Source of the DNA: Melampsora larici-populina 98AG31
Lineage: Eukaryota; Basidiomycota; Pucciniomycetes; Pucciniales; Melampsoraceae
Assembly: GCF_000204055.1 (NCBI RefSeq)
Contig: NW_006768806.1
Coordinates: forward strand, 159,677 to 223,676
Direction: 5' to 3'
DNA: 64,000 nucleotides
Under the pieces are notes generated by a model, which was given only the letters and a program-made list of their open reading frames with translations, had not been told where the DNA came from and ran no database searches. The position numbers and the translations under genes were made by a program. Shown here in pieces: positions 11,489 through 20,693 of this stretch (the stretch's first letter is position 1; each line of letters opens with the position of its first letter).

Positions 11489-12234
11489 TGTCAGCCCTGA
11501 GCCCTGTGTACAGGACCACGGACTAACAAACACACATGTAAATATATGTAATACATATGTAATTATATGAAACTTGTCTAAAACCCTAAGAATTACAACT
11601 CATGGCTCAGTTTCAAGAGTCACTTAAGTAACAAGACTTACTAGGACTTAACTAGTAATAGTAAACCTAACCCAAACCTAACTCAAAGAAAAGCAAACCT
11701 AAGCGCCAACCACAAGTTGACGCCTAGATCTGGAATATATAAACTCCTCTTCTTCCCACTCTAGAAGAAGGACCAACTTATTATCATTCCACAATTCCAC
11801 ATCACAACTTACTTGATTCTTACCAAGAATATTGAGTATAGTGATTTTATTGTACTTGATCTTATAGTTCTACAACCTTCCTCAAGCCCTTGTAAGCTTT
11901 AAAGCGGTGGTTCTAAACTAGTGGGACTATATAGTTATAGAACCAAGCTTTAGAATTGCATAGGATACCTCCTGAGTTGAGTGTAAAGTATCCGGCGGAA
12001 CCTTTGAGCAATCAGAGTGTAAAGTTCTGCAGGCTCTATCCCCAACAGAGCTCTTGAGTAAGCTCCTTTGAAGGATTACTCAGCCATCCCACTGGCTTTA
12101 AACCCTCTTCTTAGAGGTCAACTAACTGAAGTCTTTACTTGTTTATACCAAGTAAAGACTTTGTTAATCTTTATTCCACCCTTACTTCACCTTTTTTAGT
12201 GAAGAGTCAGCCAAAAAGTAGCTGACCCCTCACA
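11489..12234 (+). repeat. 5' LTR of the outer element
   Basis: 746 bp, TG...CA ends, same length as and apparently identical to 26711-27456. It contains a TATA-like ATATATAAA near 11736. Directly downstream, TGGGGGCCTCATCC (from 12238) begins with TGG and may be a tRNA primer site, though I cannot name the tRNA. Confidence 0.95.
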
Positions 12235-14520
12235 ACTTGGGGGCCTCATCCGGTTTTTGTTCCTACAGACCTCTTTCTGTCCAGTCTCATTTTGTTTTAC
12301 TTTACTTCTCTTTTATATAATAAAATTGAAAAATAATACAAAAAATATCTATTTCTTTTCCTTCAAATTCTAGAATTTCCATTTTTTCTTTCCTCTTGTT
12401 TTTTTTAAGATCACATTTAATTGTGATCACAAGTATTTCCTCAGTTTGTAGATTCAATATACTAAAGTGTTGTTCAACTGTAATTGAAATATTCACAATT
12501 CTTCTTCAGAAGAGTCTACTCAATTACATTAAAAGACACCCCATTTTTTTTCAATTAAGTGTGATATTTCATGTACACACTGAGAAAAGAGAATTAACAA
12601 GCTATTACATACATATATAGCATCATTTATACTACTTGTCTTTTAGTATTTGTGCTACATATATATTATTGTCTGTGTGCAACAGTAATTCCACATTTTG
12701 TTGAATTATTTGACAAAAATAGTGGACAGAGCACGTGTGTAGTTTATTACACAGCGTGTCAAGGAAGTGTAGTGTAATTTACATATACTCAACATTTCCA
12801 TTCTCATAAATTTCAACGTCAAATTCTATAAGCATATTAGCCTTATAGAACTGTCAAGAGTTGACAGATTCGATCACCTGTCACATTTTCCTCGGAGCCG
12901 GGTAATTTTCTTTAGTCCTGCTCCTCGATCATATTGATACAGGGACCTCTACAACCCTCTACCCTCGGAAATCACCCCACATCATCATAATCCGAACGAT
13001 CACGACATTCGGACTGATATCTCTCGAACGACATCAACTTTCGAAGACTATTGTCAGTGTTGCTTGGTCCACGCGTTGTTGGCTTCCCGCTACGAACGCC
13101 AGGACCATTTGTCCTGCATTAAGATAATTCAATTCCAATCGACTCATCAAAATTGTGACGTCGACCACCTTCATAAATACCTTTGCCATTATCGAACACA
13201 CGAATTCAATACTAAAAACAAATTATCGCATCTTCTTTTCTCAATACTGGAAAGCTCTGATAAAGAAAAAGTGAAGTAAGTTAAACCAACTTACTATTTT
13301 GTTCTATCTTGTTCTATTTTTTTTCTTTTCTCATTATTGAAAAGCCTTAACATTTGGTTTGAATCACGTTATTATTAGTGACTTCATTCGTTCTGGAAGC
13401 TTCCACTCAACCACACCAAACAATACAATCAGAAGTTATAAAAACCTACCGAAGTTCTCCTCTAAACGATTCCTTCCTCAGACGATTTCAGCTGTTTAAT
13501 CGTATTGCAACTATCAAACTCTTGTTAGTATTTCCCCACTTGCCCTATTACCATTTTGTAGATTGTCATATTCAGTTTATTATCTCTTCATTTTTCGATC
13601 ACTTTATTCTTTAGATCACAGTTCCTACAAGCCACCAAGCGAAAAGCATTAGCGTTTACAAAGTCGGTGGTTATTATAGTTTTTTATTGTAATTTAATTC
13701 GCTCAAACTTGTTAGATCAGAGTCTGATCTTGCATTTGATTCTTTCTCTTCTCTGTTACCTATTTTCGAACCGTCCTCTCATTTTTTTTCTTCAAGTGGA
13801 TCCATTAGAGTGCAACAATCAATCTTCGTTTCAAGATCTAGCGAATCGAATCCAAGACGTTGCAAGCGAAGTCGGGACCTATTCACCTTGCAGTACCCCG
13901 GCTATCAACGGTACCATCGCATCAATTGACGGGCAATCAGTTGTATCGGAAACCACACCGTTACCATCTCGATTCCAGCCAGAAGCAACCAATACACCAA
14001 CACCATCAGGTAACATTCTTGATTACATTCAAGACCCAGGTGATTTCTTTTGAAGTTTTGTTATATAGCTTCTATTCACATAAACTCTTTAATAACATCT
14101 TTCACTGTTGATTCCGAACTTATAGACCAGATCGAGGCAGTCAACCACTTGGAAAGTCAAAGTAAGCAACCCTTGCTTTGAAAACTTTTTTTTTTTTTTT
14201 AAATCTATTTCTGGTTTCTAATTCAAAGATTTGTCTTTATCATGTCTGCTCGACCTCGGACTCGTAGTGAATCAAGGAAACGAGCTAGTACAACCGACCT
14301 TGCAAGTGACCAACGAAGCGAGGCCGGTGAGTCAACCAATTGCCCAGGAGGACCAAGCCATGCCAGTGGATCAACCGGGCGGGGGAGACCGCGGACCAGA
14401 GGTAAGAAAGTCCTCCCTATTACATCAACACCTATCAGATCAGCAACTGATCCGTTGATTGCAGGTGAACCAGGCCCATCAACCAGTACCTCAGCAGATT
14501 GACCCAGAGGTGACCTACCT
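12235..14520 (+). other. Long leader of the outer element with intron-like segments
   Basis: This 2.3-kb stretch between 5' LTR and Gag-Pol holds no retroviral domain. From about 12840 it changes from very AT-rich to mixed composition with small exon-like blocks and good splice signals, for example a block at about 13798-14009 ending CATCAG|GTAACA and 14126-14162 ending CAAA|GTAAGC. A short frame 14242-14502 (MSARPRTRSESRKR...) is in the same frame as Gag-Pol and stops at TGA 14500-14502, before the ATG at 14521. It could be a spliced leader, captured host DNA, or the mutated start of Gag. Confidence 0.4.
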
Positions 14521-14566
14521 ATGGACTTCGCTGAACGCACAATACGTGCGTTGGGAAGGGGCCAGG

Positions 14567-14772
14567 TGTTATGAACTGGTTCTATTTCACTTGAGTGACA
14601 TATTCACATTACATGTCACAAGCTCGAGAACCATCTTATAGTTGTAGATACATTGCCTGTACAGATTTTCCCTCATCCGACAATCCACATAGGAAGACTG
14701 GTAATAGATACAAATCCTCACCAGAACTCCCTTGACCCTCGTCGCCAAAAACCCCCAAGTCTGTCCATAACA
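14567..14772 (+). repeat. 5' LTR of the inner element
   Basis: 206 bp with TG...CA ends. ATCCGACAAT at 14675-14684 is complementary to ATTGTCGGAT at 14774-14783, one base past the LTR end. A TATA-like TTATAG sits near 14635, about 40 bp upstream of 14675. Confidence 0.95.
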
Positions 14773-14773
14773 T

Positions 14774-14783
14774 ATTGTCGGAT
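14774..14783 (+). promoter_or_regulatory. Putative self-priming primer-binding site
   Basis: ATTGTCGGAT lies next to the LTR end, where a tRNA-primed element would show TGG. It is the exact complement of LTR bases 14675-14684. In Tf1 and sushi-group elements the transcript 5' end folds back on such a site to prime minus-strand synthesis. The match is seen; the mechanism is inferred. Confidence 0.6.
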
Positions 14784-15051
14784 CTATAGACGAGACTCAA
14801 GGACTATAGATAGATCACCAAGAAGAAACAAGTAGAATTGACTTAAATCGAAAGAAAACCAAACCTCAAGATTCAGAATACTAGCGAATCTCGACCTCAT
14901 TAGAAAACCTTATCTAGATCTCAGAAATTCAAAGTTGAAAAGACCCAAGAAACTATTCGAAATCGAAAACCTTATTAACTAATCTGCATACGCTGAAACC
15001 GAATCCACCAGAACCTTATCTTACTTACTAAAAACTCTGTCGATCCCGACT

Positions 15052-16265
15052 GTGATCCCTGGACTAGCAAACGCAACCACGTCTCCATCTTACCGTGCTC
15101 CTTTAGAGGAGGAGGACTCTGATAGTGAAACTCCGATCCCTTTTCTCGACGCCGATTCTAGCCTTACCGGTAGCGAGATCGATATGTCTGACACCAACAT
15201 GACCTCTCTCGAAGACATACAACGCAAGCTTGCGGAGCTTTCCACCTCATTGGCTGAAGAACGCCTGATGCAAGGACAAGCTGAAGCCAGATACCAGCAG
15301 TCCGAAGCTCGTTTAGCGGCGTTGGAATCCCGAGGCCCATCTGCACCTGCTGCAGCCACTCAACCACCCACTGCGCCACAGCCACCACCAGCTGAACCGG
15401 TCCTGAAGGGCCCCAAAGTCTCGACGCCCGATAAATTCAACGGCGCTCGAGGCGAACCCGCAGAGATCTTTGCGAGTCAAGTCCAGCTCTATATGCTGGC
15501 ACACCCCTACCTCTTCCCCGACGACCGAAGTAAGGTGGTTTTCTCGCTGTCTTACCTCACGGGAGCAGCCAGCAGTTGGGCGCAACCCTTGACAAAGGAG
15601 TTATTCGACCCCGCTACCGCCCACCTCGTAACCTTTGAACGCTTCGTTACAAATTTTAAAGCTATGTATTTCGATACTGAGAAGAAATCGAAGGCGGAAT
15701 GCGCGCTGCGAAACTTATCGCAGAAGACCACCGTGGCCGCGTATACCCATGAATTTAACATTCACGCAACTTCTACTGGCTGGGAAACTCCGACGCTCAT
15801 TAGTCAATACGAGCAAGGTTTGAAAAAGGAGATTAGAGTGGCAATGGTTATGACGCAAGAGGATTTCACGTCAATTGAACAAATCACTAATTTAGCTATC
15901 AAGATAGACAGTAAATTACACGGCGCGACCAACCCAACCTTCCATACGCCAAGCACGAGTGCAGGAATCTCAGACCCCAATGCATGGACTTATCAGCCGC
16001 CTACGTTAGATTGTCCGAAGAGGAACGAGCACGACGTATGCGAGCGGGTTTATGCTTCCGCTGCAATGGCCAGGGTCACATCTCCAGCGCATGTCCCGAT
16101 CGTAGAGCTAGTAGGAAAGGGAAGGGTCGAGGTGGTTATCAATCAAAAATAGCTGGATTGGAAATTAAAGTCGCAGAGTTGAGTAATCAGAGGGTGAATC
16201 ATACCAGTAGTTTAGAAGGAGTAGGACGAGCTGAAACTTCAAAAAATGGAGAAGCTCAGGATTGA
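15052..16265 (+). pseudogene. Inner element Gag with a one-base frameshift
   Basis: Gag coats the virus-like particle. The first frame (15052-about 15983) has a coiled coil after SLEDIQRKLAELS, a Pro-rich linker and a Ty3-type Gag domain (TPDKFNGARGEP...). After ISDPNA the coding continues in the next frame as MDLSAAYVRLSEEERARRMR and the CCHC knuckle CFRCNGQGHISSAC, ending at TGA 16263-16265. A missing base right after 15983 (AAT GC_ ATG) explains the break and looks mutational. The frame opens without an ATG at 15052 (GTG); the first in-frame ATG is 15184, so the true start may have been lost. Confidence 0.85.
16241..16247 (+). promoter_or_regulatory. Putative -1 ribosomal frameshift heptamer A AAA AAT
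   Basis: Gag codons read TCA AAA AAT GGA; slipping back one base gives AAA AAA TGG, which enters the pol frame. The pol frame is open only from 16235, and Gag stops at 16263, so the heptamer sits inside the overlap where a shift must occur. Its form fits X XXY YYZ. Confidence 0.6.
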
Positions 16266-19200
16266 AGGTTGTGCCCATCCTGAGCCACCTGGAGAATTTG
16301 TCATCAATTAATGTGGGATCTAGTAGAATGAACTTGTGCAATACAAACGACCCGCGCATTTTTTTACACACCACATTATCCATGTCCCAAATTCCCCGAG
16401 CCACACCGTCCCAAACATTTCCCGCTACGTTCCTCATTGATTCAGGTGCTACGCACGATGTGCTCAGTGAATCATTTGCCTACCACGCTGGCTTGATAGC
16501 CGGTGCTGATCGACATGACCAATTGATCACTGGATTCGACGGCTCTGAGAGCCGATCTTCCTTCAAGACCCACCTTTTTATCAAATCCGACCCATTACCG
16601 ACCCCATTCATCATTACAAGACTCAAAGACTCGTACGACGGCATACTTGGCATGCCATGGATCAAGAAAAACTTTCACCTGATTGACTGGAGTAAAAGTA
16701 TGGTACACCCAGCCGAGACTCACGTTGCAACCACTTCATTGGTTTCGTATTGGCCGAAAACACCCTTATCTGGCCACTCGTTGGACCCCATGAGGGACGC
16801 TAGGCACAATTACGAGGGGATGTGTGTCAATTCTGACACGTTAGCATCCCCGCAATGTGAGTTCGAGAGTCCAGTTAATCCTAATCACCTTGAAACAGAT
16901 GACAACCCTCTATCTCCCGATAGTTCCCCCCTTATCACGATTACACCCACCACGAACAACGAAAACCACGAACACATCACGACACAAGACCCGGATACGA
17001 GCATTGCGGCCGTAGTGAATACGGCCTCGTCCGTCCCGCCACAGAACCCCGACGATCCCAAGGAGGAGCCTCAGGGGCACGCAAGGAACAGTGACGAGGG
17101 GGCTAATGTCTTTTTAGATATATCAACGCCCCCGCAATGTGAGTTTATTACTGATTCCAACCCATGTTCAACCCGAACAGCTGGCAAGCCTGTTTCTCCC
17201 TTGAATAACACATCAATCCAGGTCACAGCAGCCAAGACGTCCTGGTCAACCTCAGCACGACTCGCCGCCGACAAAAAGAAACTCGAACCCGTCAAAGCTC
17301 TAGAGGAAATTGTCCCGTCTAGGTATCATAGGCACTTACACATGTTTAGGAAGTCCAATGCCCAACGCCTACCCCCGAGACGCCGCTACGACTTTCGTGT
17401 CGAACTGATACCGGGAGCTCAACCGCAGGCTAGCAGGATAATTCCATTATCACCAGCCGAGGACGCTGCTTTGGAGGAATTGGTGAATTCAGGCTTAGCC
17501 AACGGGACTATCCGTCGAACCACTTCGCCATGGGCTGCCCCTGTGTTATTCACAGGGAAGAAGGACGGCAATCTGCGCCCTTGTTTTGATTACCGTAAGC
17601 TCAACGCCCTAACCGTCAAGAACAAATACCCACTACCGTTGACTATGGACTTAGTCGACAGTTTGCTGGATGCCGAAGACTTTACCAAGCTTGATATGCG
17701 CAATGCGTACGGTAATCTTCGAGTAGCAGAGGGTGATGAGGATAAACTGGCCTTTATATGCAAACAAGGCCAGTTTGCACCTCTGACTATGCCTTTTGGG
17801 CCAACAGGCGCCCCTGGTTATTTCCAATACTTTATTCAAGATATCTTATTGGGACGTATAGGTAAAGACACCGCGGCCTTCTTGGATGACATTATGATTT
17901 ATACAAAGCCTAAAGTAGATCACGAAGGCGCTGTTGATGGCGTACTTGACGTCCTATCCAAGCATACACTCTGGCTGAAACCCGAAAAATGCGAGTTCTC
18001 GAAGAAGGAAATTGAATACCTTGGCCTTATTATCTCTAAGAATAAAATCAGAATGGACCCGACGAAAGTGAAAGCCGTCAAAGAATGGCCAGCACCCCAA
18101 TCAGTATCTGAACTCCAACGCTTCATTGGATTCGCCAATTTTTACCGACGTTTCATCGACCAATTTTCAAGAACCACAAGACCACTTCATAATCTGACCA
18201 AGCTCAACGCGCACTATGTCTGGGATGAAAAATGCGAAAAAGCCTTTGAGAGCCTGAAGACCTCCTTCACCACCGCACCCGTACTGAAGATAGCCGATCC
18301 ATACAAGCCGTTTACTCTGGAATGTGACTGCTCCGATTTTGCATTAGGAGCAGTGCTATCACAACGCAGCGAGGACGATGGAGAACTCCACCCAGTAGCT
18401 TACCTGTCCAGATCACTAGTCCAAGCTGAAAGGAACTACGAGATCTTTGATAAGGAACTACTGGCGATTGTCGCGTCTTTCAAAGAGTGGCGCCACTACC
18501 TGGAGGGAAACCCCAACCGCCTAGATGTGATAGTCTACACGGACCATCGTAACCTGGAGTCTTTCATGACAACCAAGCAGCTTACCCGCAGACAGGCTCG
18601 ATGGGCGGAGACACTGGGCTGTTTCGATTTCGTGATTAAATTCCGACCCGGCAGTAAAGCTACCAAACCAGATGCCTTATCTAGAAGACCGGACCTGGCG
18701 CCTACTAACGAGGAAAAATTGACCTTTGGCCAGTTGTTAAGACCCGAAAACATCGGCCCAGACACGTTCCCGGTCGAGCTTGCTAGCGTAGAGGGGTTCT
18801 TCGAAGATGAAGTGGTTGCACTCGACAATTCTGAGCACTGGTTTGAGGTGGATGTATTGGGCATCGCTGAAACTGACACTAAGGCACCGGACATTCCTAC
18901 GGATGATCAAATTATACAACGAATCAGAGACGCAAGCAAAGAGTGTGACAGGATAGGGGAACTGATGAACGCAACCTTGAACCCGATATCAGCCAAGACG
19001 AAAGCAGCTTTGAAGCATTACAAAGTACAAGATGGTATCCTCTACAACCAAGGTAGAATAGAGGTACCTGACGTCGACGACATCAAATACTCAATACTAA
19101 GAAGCAGACACGACTCATTGCTTGCGGGCCACCCAGGTCGAGCAAAGACTCTCGGATTGGTCAGGAGAAGCTTCATCTGGCCATCTCAGAAAGCGTACGT

Positions 19201-20392
19201 CAACAGGTACGTGGACGGTTGTGACTCTTGTCTAAGGGTTAAATCAACCACACAGAAACCCTTTGGGACTCTGGAGCCATTACCGATACCGGCTGGCCCG
19301 TGGACGGATATCTCATATGACCTTATCACCGGCCTCCCTGCATCAAACGGCTACGACAGCATATTAACCGTGGTGGATAGATTAACGAAAATGAGTCATT
19401 TCATTGCTTGTACTGAATCAATGTCGGCTGAAGACCTAGCAGATCTCATGATGAAGAACGTATGGAAGCTTCATGGAACTCCCAAGACGATAATCTCAGA
19501 TAGGGGTAGTATTTTCATTTCACAGATCACGGAAGAAATTGACAAACGCCTAGGTATACGCCTTCACCCGTCAACCGCTTTCCACCCACGTACAGACGGT
19601 CAAAGCGAGATCGTCAATAAAGTAATCGAACAATATTTACGACATTTCGTTAAATATCGACAAGACGATTGGGAAAGTCTACTGCCCACAGCTGAGTTCT
19701 CGTATAACAACAAAGACCATGAATCCACGGGCATTTCACCGTTTAAAGCTAACTATGGATTTAACCCATCATTCAACAAAGTACCATCAGCTGAACAGTG
19801 TGTGCCAGCAGTAGAGAAGAGGATGCAAACACTCGCCGAAGTGCAATCTGAATTAAATCAATGTTTAGAATTAACTCAAGAGAAGATGAAAGAACAATTT
19901 GACAAAAGAGTACAACAAACACCAAGATGGGAAGTAGGAGACCAAGTCTGGTTGAACGGACGAAACATTTCGACAACTAGGCCAAGCCCAAAATTAGAAA
20001 ATAGATGGCTAGGTCCTTTCTTCATTATCCAAAAGATATCAAATTCTACTTATAAATTGAATCTCCCTCTTTCCATGAAAAGCGTCCATCCTGTATTTCA
20101 TGTCTCTGTACTCAGGAAACATAACCCGGATACAATACATCAACGAAAACAACCCCCAGTCGAACCAATCATAATACAGGATGAAGAAGAATGGGAAGTC
20201 AACGAGATACTAGATTGTAGAAGAAGGTACAACAAGAAGGAATACTTTGTGAGTTGGAAAGGATTTGGCAAGGAAAACAATTCATGGGAACCCGAAATCA
20301 ACCTCAAGAATAGTCAAGATTTAGTTAATGAGTTTAATTTAAAATATCCCGACGCAACAAATAAGTACAAAAGGAGAAGGCGGAAGAAGTGA
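16262..20392 (+). CDS. Inner element Pol (PR-RT-RH-IN-chromodomain), about 1376 aa
   Basis: Intact polyprotein open in frame from 16235. Residues counted from 16262: aspartic protease DSGATH at 60-65; reverse transcriptase with KLDMRNAYGNL and catalytic AFLDDIMIY near 540; RNase H with ECDCSDFALGAVL near 690 and FDKELLAIV; integrase HHCC finger (HDSLLAGHPGRAKT...CDSCLRVK), DDE core with SYDLITGLP, ISDRGS and DGQSEIVN; GPF-like LGPFFI; and a C-terminal chromodomain EWEVNEILDCRRRYNKKEYF then VSWKGFGKENNSWEPE, which targets integration to chromatin marks in chromoviruses. Likely made as Gag-Pol by -1 frameshifting. No stop or missing catalytic residue was seen. Confidence 0.95.
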   Translation: MKVVPILSHLENLSSINVGSSRMNLCNTNDPRIFLHTTLSMSQIPRATPSQTFPATFLIDSGATHDVLSESFAYHAGLIAGADRHDQLITGFDGSESRSSFKTHLFIKSDPLPTPFIITRLKDSYDGILGMPWIKKNFHLIDWSKSMVHPAETHVATTSLVSYWPKTPLSGHSLDPMRDARHNYEGMCVNSDTLASPQCEFESPVNPNHLETDDNPLSPDSSPLITITPTTNNENHEHITTQDPDTSIAAVVNTASSVPPQNPDDPKEEPQGHARNSDEGANVFLDISTPPQCEFITDSNPCSTRTAGKPVSPLNNTSIQVTAAKTSWSTSARLAADKKKLEPVKALEEIVPSRYHRHLHMFRKSNAQRLPPRRRYDFRVELIPGAQPQASRIIPLSPAEDAALEELVNSGLANGTIRRTTSPWAAPVLFTGKKDGNLRPCFDYRKLNALTVKNKYPLPLTMDLVDSLLDAEDFTKLDMRNAYGNLRVAEGDEDKLAFICKQGQFAPLTMPFGPTGAPGYFQYFIQDILLGRIGKDTAAFLDDIMIYTKPKVDHEGAVDGVLDVLSKHTLWLKPEKCEFSKKEIEYLGLIISKNKIRMDPTKVKAVKEWPAPQSVSELQRFIGFANFYRRFIDQFSRTTRPLHNLTKLNAHYVWDEKCEKAFESLKTSFTTAPVLKIADPYKPFTLECDCSDFALGAVLSQRSEDDGELHPVAYLSRSLVQAERNYEIFDKELLAIVASFKEWRHYLEGNPNRLDVIVYTDHRNLESFMTTKQLTRRQARWAETLGCFDFVIKFRPGSKATKPDALSRRPDLAPTNEEKLTFGQLLRPENIGPDTFPVELASVEGFFEDEVVALDNSEHWFEVDVLGIAETDTKAPDIPTDDQIIQRIRDASKECDRIGELMNATLNPISAKTKAALKHYKVQDGILYNQGRIEVPDVDDIKYSILRSRHDSLLAGHPGRAKTLGLVRRSFIWPSQKAYVNRYVDGCDSCLRVKSTTQKPFGTLEPLPIPAGPWTDISYDLITGLPASNGYDSILTVVDRLTKMSHFIACTESMSAEDLADLMMKNVWKLHGTPKTIISDRGSIFISQITEEIDKRLGIRLHPSTAFHPRTDGQSEIVNKVIEQYLRHFVKYRQDDWESLLPTAEFSYNNKDHESTGISPFKANYGFNPSFNKVPSAEQCVPAVEKRMQTLAEVQSELNQCLELTQEKMKEQFDKRVQQTPRWEVGDQVWLNGRNISTTRPSPKLENRWLGPFFIIQKISNSTYKLNLPLSMKSVHPVFHVSVLRKHNPDTIHQRKQPPVEPIIIQDEEEWEVNEILDCRRRYNKKEYFVSWKGFGKENNSWEPEINLKNSQDLVNEFNLKYPDATNKYKRRRRKK

Positions 20393-20487
20393 GAGGGCTA
20401 TGCTTTTTCCCACTGGGTTTTTTAACGCAGCCCGTGGAAAGAATGCAGAGCTTGCAAGAGGAAGCTTGGGCATTAAAGGGGGGATAA

Positions 20488-20693
20488 TGTTATGAACTGG
20501 TTCTATTTCACTTGAGTGACATATTCACATTACATGTCACAAGCTCGAGAACCATCTTATAGTTGTAGATACATTGCCTGTACAGATTTTCCCTCATCCG
20601 ACAATCCACATAGGAAGACTGGTAATAGATACAAATCCTCACCAGAACTCCCTTGACCCTCGTCGCCGAAAACCCCCAAGTCTGTCCATAACA
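20488..20693 (+). repeat. 3' LTR of the inner element
   Basis: 206 bp, identical to 14567-14772 except G at 20668. Preceded by the polypurine tract at about 20475-20484 and followed by CCAGG. Confidence 0.95.

Larger units (their letters stand above)
14567..20693 (+). mobile_element. Inner chromovirus-type LTR retrotransposon, young
   Basis: LTRs of 206 bp (14567-14772, 20488-20693) start TGTTATGAACTGG and end CCATAACA; they differ only at 14747 (A) versus 20668 (G). Target duplication CCAGG at 14562-14566 and 20694-20698. Polypurine tract AAAGGGGGG just before the 3' LTR. Gag with CCHC knuckle, then Pol in the -1 frame, ending in a canonical chromodomain. A 10-nt match between the LTR and the primer site suggests self-priming. 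Gag has one frameshift. Confidence 0.95.

Noticed and set aside
16262..16264. Independent TTG start for Pol
   Set aside because: Eukaryotic translation would not start here; the -1 heptamer 20 bases upstream explains expression better.
17071..18894. Several minus-strand frames across the inner Pol gene
   Set aside because: Shadows of an intact, domain-rich plus-strand reading frame.
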